A stretch of 64,000 nucleotides of DNA from Nocardioides sp. S5 (GCF_017310035.1 NZ_CP022296.1:248001-312000), one strand, 5' to 3'; counted from the first letter of the stretch, positions 9,151-18,493 are shown. Notes: generated from the letters alone by a model not told the origin. Numbers and translations: made by a program.

Positions 9151-12100
9151 CTCCTCACCACCCCGTCGAGCAGGTCGGAGAGCTCCTCCACGAGCGGCAC
9201 GGGCGGGCGCCACGAGAAGACACCGCACGGCATGCCGTCGACCACCGGGGTGCCGGGGCCGCACATGCCGCGGAGGTAGAGGTAGAGCACCCCGCCGAGG
9301 TGGGTCGCGGGGTCGTAGTCGGGCAGTCGCCAGCGCAGGAACCGGTGGAGCACCACGGTGTAGAGGAGCGCCTGGAGCGGGTAGTCGGAGTGGGCCATCG
9401 CCTCGTCGAGCACCTCGGGGCGGTAGTCGTGGGCCGTCAGCGGCTGGTCCATCGGGCCGAGCCAGTTGGTCTTGTAGTCGACGGTGAGGAAGCGCTGGGC
9501 GCCGCCGACGTCGACGCGCAGCACCACGTCGATCGAGCCGGTGAGGTAGCCGCGCAGCGACTGGGACGCGAGCTCGGGGTCAGCGTCGAGTGCGTCGGCG
9601 TAGACCCGCACCGCGTCGCCCTCGGGCAGGTGCCGGCGCAGCAGCGGAACGAGGTCGCCCAGGCGTACGTCGACGGGCGTGGCCACCGTGTCGCCGCCGG
9701 CCAGCGGGACCTCGAAGTCGAGCTCGCGCAGCCGGTCGGGCAGGCCCAGGGAGAGCAGCGTGCGGTCGGCGGCGAGCGGTCCGAGCGGGCTCGAGCACAC
9801 CGCGACGAGCGCGTCGGTGAGCGCGACCGGGTCGAGGTCGACCGGCCACCAGACCAGCTGCTCGCGCACGTGCCCCAGCAGCTCGGCGTGGAAGTCGTCG
9901 GCGCCCGGGTCGGCGTGCTCGAGCACCGCGTGGACCAGGGAGCCGAAGGTGGCACCGACGGGCAGGGCCGCCATCGGCGACGGCACCGCGGCGGCCGCGA
10001 GGTCTCCCTCGGCCGCGCCGTCGAGCTCTTCGGGGGAGACCTCCGCGTCGGCGCTCGCCTCCAGCTCGGCCTCCATCTCGGGCTCCGACAGCGCGGCGGC
10101 GGCGTGGGCGGCGCTAGTGGCGGAGAGCGAGGAGTAGGACGTACGGCGCCAGGTGGTGTCGACCTCGCGGCTGAACGACCGGACGGCCAAGCGCTCGGTC
10201 GAGCCCTGGAGCGGGGTCGGGTCGGGCGGGGTGAGGGTGGCCAGCTCGACGCTCGGCCCGCCCTCCTGCGCCCAGGCCGCCAGGATGGTCATCAGCCGGT
10301 CCTCGTCGACCAGCGCCTGGCTGTCGGGCACCGGGGCCGTCCCCGGGCGGCGTCCCAGGAGCATCCGGTGCAGGGGGGAGTCGGGGGTGTTGCGGTCAGC
10401 GGCGGCGTACCACGCCACGACCTGCGACTGGGCGCGCGTCATCGCGACGTAGAGCAGGCGCAGCGACTCGCCCGCGTCCTCGCGCCAGTGGCGGCGCACC
10501 GCGTCACGGTGGAACGCGCTCGCACCGCCGACGTCGCGGCACCGGCGCCCGGCGTCGTCGTGGAAGAGCGGCACGGCCGGGTCGCGGCCGGTGAAGCGGT
10601 TCCACAGGGTGGGGAGGTAGACGACGGGCCACTGCAGCCCCTTGCTGCTGTGGATGGTCACGAGCTGGACCGCGGCGGCGTCGGAGTCGAGGCGCCGGGT
10701 GCGCTCGGAGGCGACCTCGAGCTTGTCGTCGGCGACCTGCTCGCGCAGCCAGGCGAGCAGGCCGACCAGCCCGACCCGCTGCTCGGTGGACACCCGCAGC
10801 AGGGACTCCCCGATGTGGCGCAGGTCGGTCAGCGTGCGCTCGCCGCCCACGCGTGCCAGGACCCGGGCCGTCAACCCCTCGACCGCGGCCACCTCCACCA
10901 CCGCGGCGACCCCGCGCCGGGTGAAGACGTCGGCCAGGGTGCGGACGCGGGCGGCGAGCTGGTCGGTCAGCCGGTCGCCGCCGGCGTCGAGCGAGACCGC
11001 GTCGTGGCCGAAGAACGACGTGAGCGCGGCGGCGCGCACCCGGTCGGCACGGTGCGGCTGCTCCATCGCCTCGAGCAGCGTGAGCCACTCGCCCGCGGCG
11101 GGCGTGTGGAAGACCGAACCGCCGGCGTTGACCACCGACGGCACCCCGACGTCGGCGAGGGCCGCCTGGACCGCCTCGAGCTCGTTGCGCCGGGCGGCCA
11201 GCACGGCGATGTCGCCCGGCCTGAGGTCCCGGCCCTCGAAGCGGGCGCCGGCGTCGATGAGTCGCTTGATGTCGTGGGCGGTGTCGGTGACGACGTGGTC
11301 GCGCCACAGCGCCACCGGCGGCCTCGAGCGCGGGCCCTTGCCGAGCTCGGCACGACGGACCACCCGGAGGCGGAAGGGAGCCCCGGCCCCCTCGAGGCGC
11401 GAGTGGGCCAGGTGCGCCTCGACCGGATGGACGACGATGCGCTCGTCGCCGAGCTGGGCGCCCCGGAGCACCGCCTGGACGGCGTCGAGCAGCGGGCGGT
11501 CGGAGCGCCAGTTGACGCCGAGCGTCTGGGTCGTGGTCGCCGTGTCGGCGGCCTGGAGGTAGGTCACGACGTCGCCGCCGCGGAAGGCGTAGATCGCCTG
11601 CTTGGGGTCGCCGATCAGCACCATCGTCGTGGTCTCGGCGAAGGCACGCCGGAAGACCTGCCACTGCACCGGGTCGGTGTCCTGGAACTCGTCGATCAGC
11701 ACGAACTTCCACCGGTGCTGCATCCGGCGCCGCGCCGCCGCGTGCGTGTCCTCCAGGGCGTCGGCCAGCTGGCTCAGCAGGTCGTCGTAGCTCAGCACGC
11801 CGAGGCGGCGCTTGCGGCGCTCCACCTCCTCCAGCACGTCGCACGCGAAACGGACCCGCATCGCGGCCGAGGAGTCGGGCGACTCGGTGAGCACGGCGGC
11901 CGGCTCGACCACGGCTCGGGGGTCGCCGATGACATGGCGTGCGAGCTCCAGCGCGTCGGCGCGGCTCCACGGCGGGCGCGCCTCGGAGCCGAAGCGGGCG
12001 AGGTAGAGGTCGTCGACGACCTCGGTGGTGAGCTGCTCGAGGTCCTCCACCAGCGTGGCCGAGGCGTCGGTGTCGCCCGCGACGCCGAGGCTGCGGAGCA

Positions 12101-12509
12101 CCAGCTGGCAGAACTGGTGGATCGTGGCGATGGTGGCCGCGTCGAAGGACACCAGCGCCTGCGTCAGGCGGTCGTGGCGAGCCTCCCGCGCGGTCGTGTC
12201 GGCGTCGAGCAGCCACGTGTGCAGCCGGTTGGCCGGCTCGGGTGCGCAGGTGCCGGTGAGCAGCTGCACGGCCTCGTCGAGCTGGCGGCGTACGCGCTCG
12301 CGGAGCTCCTGGCTGGCGGCGCGGGTGAAGGTGACGACCAGCATCTCGTCGAGGCGTACGTCGCCGGACGCGATGTGCTTGGCCACCAGTGCGGCGATCG
12401 TCCACGTCTTGCCGGTGCCCGCGCTCGCCTCGAGCAGGGTGGTGCCGGGGTGGAGGTCCGCGGTGATGTCGAAGGTCTGGACCGGCACGTGGGTCGGAGT
12501 GGTGCTCAC
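9147..12509 (-). CDS. recB: Exodeoxyribonuclease V subunit beta (RecB helicase-nuclease)
   Basis: A 1120-residue UvrD-type helicase fused to a RecB nuclease domain; it unwinds and degrades DNA ends and is expected to load RecA. Walker A ASAGTGKT is at about residues 28-35, VLIDEFQDTDPVQW is the Walker B/DExx block, and TIHSSKGLQWPVVYLP is motif V/VI-like. The nuclease motif LTVDYKTNW lies in the last 130 residues. The GTG at 12509 overlaps the recC stop; the frame stays open far upstream inside recC because of GC composition, but helicase homology starts here. Confidence 0.95.
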   Translation of the reverse strand: MSTTPTHVPVQTFDITADLHPGTTLLEASAGTGKTWTIAALVAKHIASGDVRLDEMLVVTFTRAASQELRERVRRQLDEAVQLLTGTCAPEPANRLHTWLLDADTTAREARHDRLTQALVSFDAATIATIHQFCQLVLRSLGVAGDTDASATLVEDLEQLTTEVVDDLYLARFGSEARPPWSRADALELARHVIGDPRAVVEPAAVLTESPDSSAAMRVRFACDVLEEVERRKRRLGVLSYDDLLSQLADALEDTHAAARRRMQHRWKFVLIDEFQDTDPVQWQVFRRAFAETTTMVLIGDPKQAIYAFRGGDVVTYLQAADTATTTQTLGVNWRSDRPLLDAVQAVLRGAQLGDERIVVHPVEAHLAHSRLEGAGAPFRLRVVRRAELGKGPRSRPPVALWRDHVVTDTAHDIKRLIDAGARFEGRDLRPGDIAVLAARRNELEAVQAALADVGVPSVVNAGGSVFHTPAAGEWLTLLEAMEQPHRADRVRAAALTSFFGHDAVSLDAGGDRLTDQLAARVRTLADVFTRRGVAAVVEVAAVEGLTARVLARVGGERTLTDLRHIGESLLRVSTEQRVGLVGLLAWLREQVADDKLEVASERTRRLDSDAAAVQLVTIHSSKGLQWPVVYLPTLWNRFTGRDPAVPLFHDDAGRRCRDVGGASAFHRDAVRRHWREDAGESLRLLYVAMTRAQSQVVAWYAAADRNTPDSPLHRMLLGRRPGTAPVPDSQALVDEDRLMTILAAWAQEGGPSVELATLTPPDPTPLQGSTERLAVRSFSREVDTTWRRTSYSSLSATSAAHAAAALSEPEMEAELEASADAEVSPEELDGAAEGDLAAAAVPSPMAALPVGATFGSLVHAVLEHADPGADDFHAELLGHVREQLVWWPVDLDPVALTDALVAVCSSPLGPLAADRTLLSLGLPDRLRELDFEVPLAGGDTVATPVDVRLGDLVPLLRRHLPEGDAVRVYADALDADPELASQSLRGYLTGSIDVVLRVDVGGAQRFLTVDYKTNWLGPMDQPLTAHDYRPEVLDEAMAHSDYPLQALLYTVVLHRFLRWRLPDYDPATHLGGVLYLYLRGMCGPGTPVVDGMPCGVFSWRPPVPLVEELSDLLDGVVRR

Positions 12510-15500
12510 AGGCCCCTCACCTGCTCGTGGCCGCCGTCGATCAGCGGCGCCCAGAGGGCCCAGGCGTAGTGGCCGAGCCGGTGCGGTCCGTCCTCGCCCG
12601 TGCGCGGTGCGGTGGTGAGGAGGGAGTAGTCGGCGTGCTCGCCGAAGGCGCGGACGTGCCAGGCGTCGGCGTCCTCCTTGGGGAAGCCGGCGTCGTTGAA
12701 GCGCGGCGTCTCCCACTCTGCGCGCGCCCGGACGTCGGGGTCGCCGTCGCTGCCCGCGAGCATCCTGCGGTGCTCCTCGGCCCATGCCAGCGAGGTCTTC
12801 ACCGGGAGCGGGAGCGGCTCGCGCTGGCCGGCGTCGTAGAGGGCGACGAGGCCGCGCAGCCACTCCTGGGCCTCGTGCTGGGCGAGCGGGCCGATGAGCT
12901 GCACCTGGCCGCCGGAGCGGTGCTTGCCGATGGTGTGGACGGTCCAGTTCTCGTCGGGGGCCCCGGCCGCGAGCGCGAGGGCGTCGATCCACGCGGCCAG
13001 GCGGTGCTTGGCGGCGAGGTTGGAGAAGGACACCGACACCACGTTGTTGCCCCACACGTCGCCCACCGTGCCGGAGAGGCGGCGTCCGCCCCCCAGGTCG
13101 ACGTCGACGTCGAGGGTGCGGTGGGGTCCGCGCCGCAGCTCGAGCGCCTTCATCACCAGGGGGCGGACCACCTCGATGATGTCGTCGAGGACGCCCTCCC
13201 CGAGCGGCCCGGGTGGGAGCTGACCGGAGACCTTGAGCGCCTCGCCCACGGCCAGGGCGTCGGCACCGCCGAGCACCTCGGAGGCCAGGTGGTCGCCGAC
13301 CCCCCACTTCTCCAGCGCGTCGAGCGTGATCGGGATGGCGTCCTTGACGACGTCGGCGTCGTAGGGGCGCGCGATCCGCAGCCGGCGGAAGAACCCGCGC
13401 ACGGGATGGGCGAAGAAGTCGTGGAGGTCGGCGAGCGAGACGTCCTCGGCCGTGCCGGCGGCCGGCAGGGCGTGCGGCACCAGGACACCCACGGGGCGGC
13501 GCTCGTCGCGGGCCGCGCTCGCACCTGCGAGGGCGAAGCGGTCGAAGGTGAAGGGCCCGCCCCCGCGCAGCGCACCGGCGACGAAGTTGTCCTCGTCGAA
13601 GGGCTGGAGCGGGTGCTGGGTCAGCACGTGGTCGCGCACGGGCGTCGCGGCGGTGCGGTTGAGGGCGTCGAGCAGCTCGCCGAGCGGCACTGCGGGCGGG
13701 CGCTCCGCCCCGGTGTGCTCGCCGCGGCCGGTGTAGGTGATGACGAGCTTGTCGGTGGCCGCGACGATCGCGTCGAGGAAGAGCTGGCGGTCCTCGGCGC
13801 GCAGGTCGCGCTCGCCGGTGCGCGGTCGGCGCGCGAGCACGTCGTCGCCGTCGACGGTGGACACCCGGGGGAAGACGCCGTCGTCGAGACCGACCAGGCA
13901 CACCACCCGGTGCGGCACCGAGCGCATCGGGACCATCGTGCAGACGGTCAGCGTGCCGGTGCGGAAGTTGGCGCGCGTCGGACGTCCGCGCAACCGCTGC
14001 TGGAGCAGGGCTCGTACGTCGGCCTGCCGCAGCCGGGTGCCCGTGCCCTCCGCGCCCGCGGCGATGCGTGCGACCTCGCGGTCGAACTGCGCCACCTGCC
14101 ACACCTCGGCCAGCGGCGTCGAGGTGAGGTGGTGCACCGCCTCGCCCAGGGCCGTGGTCCAGTCGGTGACGGTCGTCGCCTGCTCGGCCCGTGTGACGAA
14201 GGTGTGGAGGCGCTCGACGAGCTCGGCGAAGCGTCCGACCAGGTCGAGGTCGCCGTCGCTCACGTCGTCGACCGGCACCGTGCCGGCGACCTGGCGGTGG
14301 TCGAGGCCGGACATCGCCGCGCCCAGCAGCACGCGGCGCATCCCCGCCACCCAGGTGTTGGCGTCGAGGCCGGCCAGGCCGAAGGCGCCGCGGTGCTCGG
14401 CGTCGTAGCCCCAGCGGATGCCGCTGACGTCGACCCAGTGTGCGATGCGCTCGAGCTCCTCGTCGCCGAGACCGAACCGCGCCCGCACCGGGTCGGCGCC
14501 CGCGACGTCGAGCACCTGGCTGGCCGTCATCCGGCCGCGGACGAGCTCGACCAGCTGGGCCGCGAGCGCCAGGAGCGGGTTGGTGGCCGCCAGCGAGCGG
14601 TCGGCCAGGCGTACGCGGAGCCGGTGGCCCGGGTGCCCGGCGCCCTCCCCGGCGACGTCGGCCATGCCGAAGGACGCGGAGATCAGGGGTGCGTAGGTCT
14701 CGATGTCGGGGACCATCACCAGGATGTCGCGGGGCTCGAGGGTCGGGTCGTCCTCCAGCAGCCCCACCAGCACCTCGCGGAGGACGTCGATCTGGCGCGC
14801 CGCGCCGTGGCAGGCGTGCACCTGGACCGAGTCGTCGGTGCCGGTGCGGCCGGCCCGCTCGTCGGGACCGGGGGCGCTGTTGGCGCGCAGGTCGTGCTGG
14901 AGCCACCCCAGCAGCGTCGGCGCCGACACCGGCGGGGCCCCGACCGGGACGGTCGGCAGGTCGCCGAGGGTGCGGCGCAGCTCGCGCGCGTCACGACCGA
15001 GCGAGCCGAGGAGGGGATGGCCGACGAGCGCCGCGGAGTCGTCGGCGGCACGCGGCACCTGTCCCTCGCGTGCCGTCGGGGCGAGCGACTCCCACAGCTC
15101 CGTCGAGGCCTGTGGGAGCCACAGGTGGACCTCGCGGAGCTCGCCGAGCGCCTTCAGCAGCGCGACCTCGGTCTCCGGCAGGCGGGTGTGGCCGAAGAGC
15201 GAGAGCCGCGGCGGCAGGTCGAGGGCGTCGCCCCCGCGGCGCAGCCGGGCCACGGTCTCGGCGTGGCGCACGTCGGGGGGCGGGTCGCCGACCGCGTCGA
15301 GCAGCCGGCGCCAGAGCTCGGCCTGCCACGCGAGGTCGGCGTCGAGCACGCCGCCGGCGCCGTCGGAGCGCCCGCCCGCGCGCCAGTCGGCCAGCAGCGC
15401 CGGGCGCTGCACGGCGTAGGAGGAGAACAGCCCGGCCAGCCGCCGCGCCACGGCGTAGCGCCGCGCGGAGCGGTCGTCGTCGGGATCCCCGCCGCCGAGG

Positions 15501-15859
15501 TGCGCGGTGAGGTCCTCGAAGCCCGTCGTGCCCATCACGTCGTCGATGACCGACAGCAGTGGCCAAGCCAGCCGGTCGGGGCTCCACGGGTCCTCGGCGT
15601 CCCGGTCGAGGAGCAGCGACACCAGGGAGTGGGGCGTCACGAAGTCGACACCTGCGCAGACGCCGTCGCCGCCCCGGGGGCCGGTGCCGAGGCGGTGGGA
15701 CAGGCGCTGGGTGAGCCAGCGCTCGACACCGCGCGCGGGCACCACCACGACCTCGCGGGCGAACGGGTCGGGCAGGGGCGTGACCAGCAGGTCGGCGAGG
15801 CCGTCGGCGAGGGCGTCGGTGCGCTCGGCCGTGTGCAGGTGCAGGGTCACGGGCGCCAC
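12506..15859 (-). CDS. recC: Exodeoxyribonuclease V subunit gamma (RecC)
   Basis: A 1117-residue RecC-type protein, the scaffold and chi-scanning subunit of RecBCD, built from inactivated helicase and nuclease domains. The N-terminal VVVPARGVERWLTQRLSHRLG and the later VRLADRSLAATNPLLALAAQLVELV block are typical of RecC. It is the first gene of the operon and overlaps recB by 4 bp (GTGA). The start is a GTG at 15859, with an alternative GTG three codons downstream. Presence of RecBCD rather than only AdnAB is notable for an actinobacterium but not unusual in this family. Confidence 0.93.
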   Translation of the reverse strand: MAPVTLHLHTAERTDALADGLADLLVTPLPDPFAREVVVVPARGVERWLTQRLSHRLGTGPRGGDGVCAGVDFVTPHSLVSLLLDRDAEDPWSPDRLAWPLLSVIDDVMGTTGFEDLTAHLGGGDPDDDRSARRYAVARRLAGLFSSYAVQRPALLADWRAGGRSDGAGGVLDADLAWQAELWRRLLDAVGDPPPDVRHAETVARLRRGGDALDLPPRLSLFGHTRLPETEVALLKALGELREVHLWLPQASTELWESLAPTAREGQVPRAADDSAALVGHPLLGSLGRDARELRRTLGDLPTVPVGAPPVSAPTLLGWLQHDLRANSAPGPDERAGRTGTDDSVQVHACHGAARQIDVLREVLVGLLEDDPTLEPRDILVMVPDIETYAPLISASFGMADVAGEGAGHPGHRLRVRLADRSLAATNPLLALAAQLVELVRGRMTASQVLDVAGADPVRARFGLGDEELERIAHWVDVSGIRWGYDAEHRGAFGLAGLDANTWVAGMRRVLLGAAMSGLDHRQVAGTVPVDDVSDGDLDLVGRFAELVERLHTFVTRAEQATTVTDWTTALGEAVHHLTSTPLAEVWQVAQFDREVARIAAGAEGTGTRLRQADVRALLQQRLRGRPTRANFRTGTLTVCTMVPMRSVPHRVVCLVGLDDGVFPRVSTVDGDDVLARRPRTGERDLRAEDRQLFLDAIVAATDKLVITYTGRGEHTGAERPPAVPLGELLDALNRTAATPVRDHVLTQHPLQPFDEDNFVAGALRGGGPFTFDRFALAGASAARDERRPVGVLVPHALPAAGTAEDVSLADLHDFFAHPVRGFFRRLRIARPYDADVVKDAIPITLDALEKWGVGDHLASEVLGGADALAVGEALKVSGQLPPGPLGEGVLDDIIEVVRPLVMKALELRRGPHRTLDVDVDLGGGRRLSGTVGDVWGNNVVSVSFSNLAAKHRLAAWIDALALAAGAPDENWTVHTIGKHRSGGQVQLIGPLAQHEAQEWLRGLVALYDAGQREPLPLPVKTSLAWAEEHRRMLAGSDGDPDVRARAEWETPRFNDAGFPKEDADAWHVRAFGEHADYSLLTTAPRTGEDGPHRLGHYAWALWAPLIDGGHEQVRGL

Positions 15860-15886
15860 CCTATGAGCGGCGACCGACAGCCGGGG

Positions 15887-16021
15887 TCAGCGCGCGAGGA
15901 AGTAGACCAGCACGAGCAACGCCAGCACGATCAGCAGGCCGATCGGCGCGGCGGTGACCATCCAGGGGCGACCGCTCTGCTTGGTGGGGTCCACCTTGTC
16001 GGGCTGGTGACGGGGGTCCAT
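15887..16021 (-). CDS. Small single-pass membrane protein
   Basis: A 44-residue open frame starting MDPRHQPDKVDPTKQ, with one hydrophobic segment (about residues 22-41, ending LLVLVYFLAR). The polar, Pro-rich N-terminus followed by a single helix resembles short actinobacterial DUF6480-like proteins, but this match is tentative. It sits between recC and the CinA gene on the same strand. Confidence 0.5.
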   Translation of the reverse strand: MDPRHQPDKVDPTKQSGRPWMVTAAPIGLLIVLALLVLVYFLAR

Positions 16022-16039
16022 GACGTGTCGGTACCCGCG

Positions 16040-16555
16040 TCACGCCGTCGCATGCGGTTCGTCATCGGTGTCCGCACCGAGCGCCTTCGCCAGCTCGCGC
16101 AGCGCCAGGGTGGTGGCCGACGCCAGGACCTCGTCCGGCTCGCCCTCGAGGTGCACCTCGTGCGACCACGTCCCACGTCCGTCCGCGACCGCGAGGTGGA
16201 CCGTGCCGGGTGGGCGTCCCTCCTGGCTGCCCGGTCCGCCGACCCCGGTCATCCCGAGCCCGACGTCGGCGCCCAGCAGGCGGCGTACGCCTTCGGCCAT
16301 CTGGCGCGCGCAGCCGTCGGTCACGACCGGGCCTGGGTCCACGCCGAGCACCGCGTGCTTGACCTCGCTCGCGTAGGCCACGACCGCGCCGCGGTACCAC
16401 GAGGCGGCTTCGCTGCCGCGGCCGAGCGACGCCGACAGCCGTCCCGCCGTCAGCGACTCCGCGACGGCGACGCCCACGTCCTGGGCGCGGGCCACCTCGG
16501 CGATGCGCTCCACCCACTGCTGGTCATCCGCCCCGTGGGCGTCGGTGCCGGTCAT
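16040..16555 (-). CDS. CinA family protein (nicotinamide-nucleotide amidohydrolase, PncC-like)
   Basis: A 171-residue stand-alone CinA C-terminal domain, which deamidates nicotinamide mononucleotide in pyridine nucleotide salvage. The family core AVAESLTAGRLSASL, the YRGAVVAYASEVKHAVLGV block and the GLGMTGVGGPGSQEGRPPGTVHLAVA loop are all present. There is no N-terminal MoaB-like domain, so it corresponds to PncC rather than full CinA. The start at 16555 gives 18 residues before the conserved core. Confidence 0.9.
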   Translation of the reverse strand: MTGTDAHGADDQQWVERIAEVARAQDVGVAVAESLTAGRLSASLGRGSEAASWYRGAVVAYASEVKHAVLGVDPGPVVTDGCARQMAEGVRRLLGADVGLGMTGVGGPGSQEGRPPGTVHLAVADGRGTWSHEVHLEGEPDEVLASATTLALRELAKALGADTDDEPHATA

Positions 16556-16591
16556 GCGCCGTCGTACCCGCGCGGGCGTCCGGACATGCGA

Positions 16592-16629
16592 CCGCCGGCG
16601 GCCACACGGGGGTAGGTGGCCGCCGGCGG
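16592..16629. terminator. Perfect 14-bp stem-loop downstream of csbD
   Basis: Arms at 16592-16605 and 16616-16629 are perfectly complementary (CCGCCGGCGGCCAC and its reverse complement) around a 10-base loop. It lies between the csbD stop and the CinA start, so it most likely ends csbD transcription. There is no T-run, as is common in high-GC actinobacteria. Confidence 0.55.
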
Positions 16630-16675
16630 GGGCGGGGGGCGTCGCTCTGGGCGACGCGTGGAGCAGGGCGGTGCG

Positions 16676-16849
16676 TCAGCCCTTGAAGGCGTCCTTGACC
16701 TTCTCGCCGGCCTGCTTGAGGTTGGCGCCGGCCTGGTCGCCCTTGCCCTCGGCCTCGAGCTGCTCGTCGTCGGTCGCCCTGCCGGTGTGCTCCTTGCCCT
16801 TGCCCTTGAGCTCCTCGGCCTTGTTGCCGATCTTGTCGTCGAGTCCCAT
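16676..16849 (-). CDS. CsbD family stress protein
   Basis: A 57-residue CsbD-like protein (MGLDDKIGNKAEELKGKGKEH) made of Lys/Glu/Gly-rich amphipathic repeats. Family members are general-stress proteins of unknown activity. A good ribosome site (GGAGGA) lies 5-6 bases before the ATG at 16849, which excludes the longer in-frame extension. Confidence 0.88.
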   Translation of the reverse strand: MGLDDKIGNKAEELKGKGKEHTGRATDDEQLEAEGKGDQAGANLKQAGEKVKDAFKG

Positions 16850-16955
16850 GGTGTTCCTCCTGCGTCTCGGGTGTGGGTCGGTGCTGACCGGGTGGTCATC
16901 ATCGAACCTGCCACGCGGGTGGGCGCCCGACGACACCCGTGCGGGTGGGTGCCGG

Positions 16956-17150
16956 TCAGGAGCCGATGTGGCGCGGGGGTGTGGTGGTGGAAGTGGTGGG
17001 AGCCGGCACGACGCCGAGCTGCGGACGCGGCGGCGGCGGGGTCTGGTGCTCGATCTCCTCGGCGCGCGACGCGTCCAGGCGCCAGATGCCGAAGCAGCCG
17101 ACGATGGCCACGATGATCGCCACCGTCCCGATCAGGATCACTGTGCCCAT
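16956..17150 (-). CDS. Small membrane-anchored hypothetical protein
   Basis: A 64-residue protein with an N-terminal transmembrane helix (about residues 3-22, LIGTVAIIVAIVGCFGIW) and a Pro/Thr-rich C-terminal tail. GGAGA lies just upstream of the ATG at 17150. No family was recognised. It is divergent from the MerR regulator gene, so that regulator may also control it. Confidence 0.55.
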   Translation of the reverse strand: MGTVILIGTVAIIVAIVGCFGIWRLDASRAEEIEHQTPPPPRPQLGVVPAPTTSTTTPPRHIGS

Positions 17151-17201
17151 GCGATTCTCCAGGTGTCTCGTGTGGGGTTCCCTGTGGATGGTGCGAAAAC
17201 C

Positions 17202-17240
17202 TCTACAGTCCTGTATAGATTATTTCCACACGTTGTACAA
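17202..17240. promoter_or_regulatory. Clustered TNTACA sites ahead of the MerR gene
   Basis: Three TNTACA-like sites occur within 39 bp: TCTACA (17202-17207), TATACA on the minus strand (17212-17217) and the palindrome TTGTACAA (17233-17240). TNTACA half-sites are recognised by the CarA/CarH/LitR branch of MerR proteins, whose reading head resembles that of the downstream gene. The stretch is also locally AT-rich and contains a TATAGAT -10 candidate. Autoregulation is inference. Confidence 0.45.
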
Positions 17241-17270
17241 GGGTTGGACGAGATGAATCGTGGAGGCGTC

Positions 17271-18119
17271 ATGGACACCGGAGCAACGGGTGGCTTCAGC
17301 ATCGGTGTCCTGGCCGACCGGACCGGGCTGACCCCCGCGGTGCTGCGGACCTGGGAGAACCGGTTCGGCTTCCCCGCCGGCGAGCGTTCGCCCACGGGCC
17401 ACCGCCGTTTCTCCGAGGCCGACGTCGAGCTCGTGCGCCAGGTGCTCGAGGTGCGCGAGTCCGGGGTCGGCCTCCAGGTCGCCATCGACGCCGTACGCCG
17501 ACGCCAGGAGCAGGGCGCGGTTGACTCGGTCCACGCCGTGCTGTCGCGCGACTTCCCGCACCTCGTCGTCCACCGCCTCGGACGGCGGGCGCTGCTGGCC
17601 GCCTCGCACGCGGTCGAGGACGAGGCGCTCGCCCGCGCCGACCGCCCGCTGGTCCTCGGCACCTTCCAGGAGGGCCACAAGTTCGCCCGCTCCAGCCACC
17701 GCTGGGACGAGCTGGCGCGTACGGCGTCGTGGGCCGCGGTCGTGGCCGAGTTCGACGAGGCCCACCCTGCCGACCCCTCGGCCCAGCCGGCCCGGTGCCA
17801 GCTGCCGGAGCGCTCGCCCCTGCGCCGGGAGTGGACGGTGGTCACCGTCAGCGCCTCGCGCGCAGCTGTCGTCTCGGCCTGGGAGGTGCCGAGCGGTCCG
17901 GGGGGCGCGCCTGTCTACGAGTCCGTCATCAGCACGCACCGGCCCGCCGCGCTGGCAGCGGCGCGGGTGCTCGTCGACGTCGCACGCGCGTCCGGAGCGA
18001 CGCCGCCCGCCTCGGCGACGGCGGTCCTCGACGAGCCGGCGCACGGTCCGGCGACCGCGGCGGTCGACGCGGACCGGATGTGGCTGCGCGCGCTCGCCCG
18101 GCTGGACCCGCCCGGCTGA
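17271..18119 (+). CDS. MerR family regulator with C-terminal DICT sensory domain
   Basis: A 282-residue regulator. The N-terminal winged helix (SIGVLADRTGLTPAVLRTWE then GHRRFSEADVELV) is of the MlrA/CarA type. The C-terminal part (about residues 90-230) fits the DICT domain, a sensor found with light- and signal-responsive proteins. The ATG at 17271 has GGAGG four bases upstream; another ATG at 17253 has a poorer site. It lacks the B12-binding domain of CarH, so any signal would act through DICT. Its targets are not identifiable from context. Confidence 0.8.
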   Translation: MDTGATGGFSIGVLADRTGLTPAVLRTWENRFGFPAGERSPTGHRRFSEADVELVRQVLEVRESGVGLQVAIDAVRRRQEQGAVDSVHAVLSRDFPHLVVHRLGRRALLAASHAVEDEALARADRPLVLGTFQEGHKFARSSHRWDELARTASWAAVVAEFDEAHPADPSAQPARCQLPERSPLRREWTVVTVSASRAAVVSAWEVPSGPGGAPVYESVISTHRPAALAAARVLVDVARASGATPPASATAVLDEPAHGPATAAVDADRMWLRALARLDPPG

Positions 18120-18130
18120 CGCCTCGTGGC

Positions 18131-18409
18131 TCAGTGGTGGCGCAGGGCGTCGATCAGCTCGTCCTTGGTCATCGACGAGCGACCCTCGATGTCGAGCTCG
18201 GCCGCGCGCTTGCGCAGCTCCTCGACCGTGCGGTCCTCGTAGTCGGCCGCCTCGCCGCCACGCTCACCGACCTTCGACCTGCCCTGTGCTGCTGAGGCGT
18301 TCGCGATGCGGGCTGCCTTCTCCTTGCTGGCGCCGTCGTCGCGCAGCGCCTCGTACACCTCGGCGTCCTTCACGGACGGCCCCGGATCCTGCTTCTTCTT
18401 CTCGGCCAT
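18131..18409 (-). CDS. Rho N-terminal-like / DUF7218 small DNA-binding protein
   Basis: A 92-residue protein: a Lys-rich start (MAEKKKQDPGPSVKD), a helix-rich middle (EVYEALRDDGASKEKAARIANASA), and a C-terminal SAP/Rho-N-like helix-loop-helix (RTVEELRKRAAELDIEGRSS then MTKDELIDALR) often found in nucleic-acid-binding proteins. It is convergent with the MerR gene. The ATG at 18409 was chosen because the protein family begins with this MAEKKK segment. Confidence 0.7.
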   Translation of the reverse strand: MAEKKKQDPGPSVKDAEVYEALRDDGASKEKAARIANASAAQGRSKVGERGGEAADYEDRTVEELRKRAAELDIEGRSSMTKDELIDALRHH

Positions 18410-18493
18410 CGCTCCACCGTGCCACCGCTCGCCGGTCTGATCCTCACCCGTCGGGAGGTGGGCGCCGCGGGCGGGCCGAGTAGCGTCAGCAGG

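Noticed and set aside
6793..9279. Long rightward open frame opposite recD
   Set aside because: Antisense frame produced by high GC at third positions; it is Arg/Ala/Gly-rich with no motif. Similar antisense frames at 9300-12569, 12527-16615, 21451-24654 and 60751-62988 were left out for the same reason.
9147..14906. A single 1919-codon open frame covering recB and half of recC
   Set aside because: The upstream part is out of frame with recC and has shadow composition; RecB homology starts at 12509 with a GTGA overlap.
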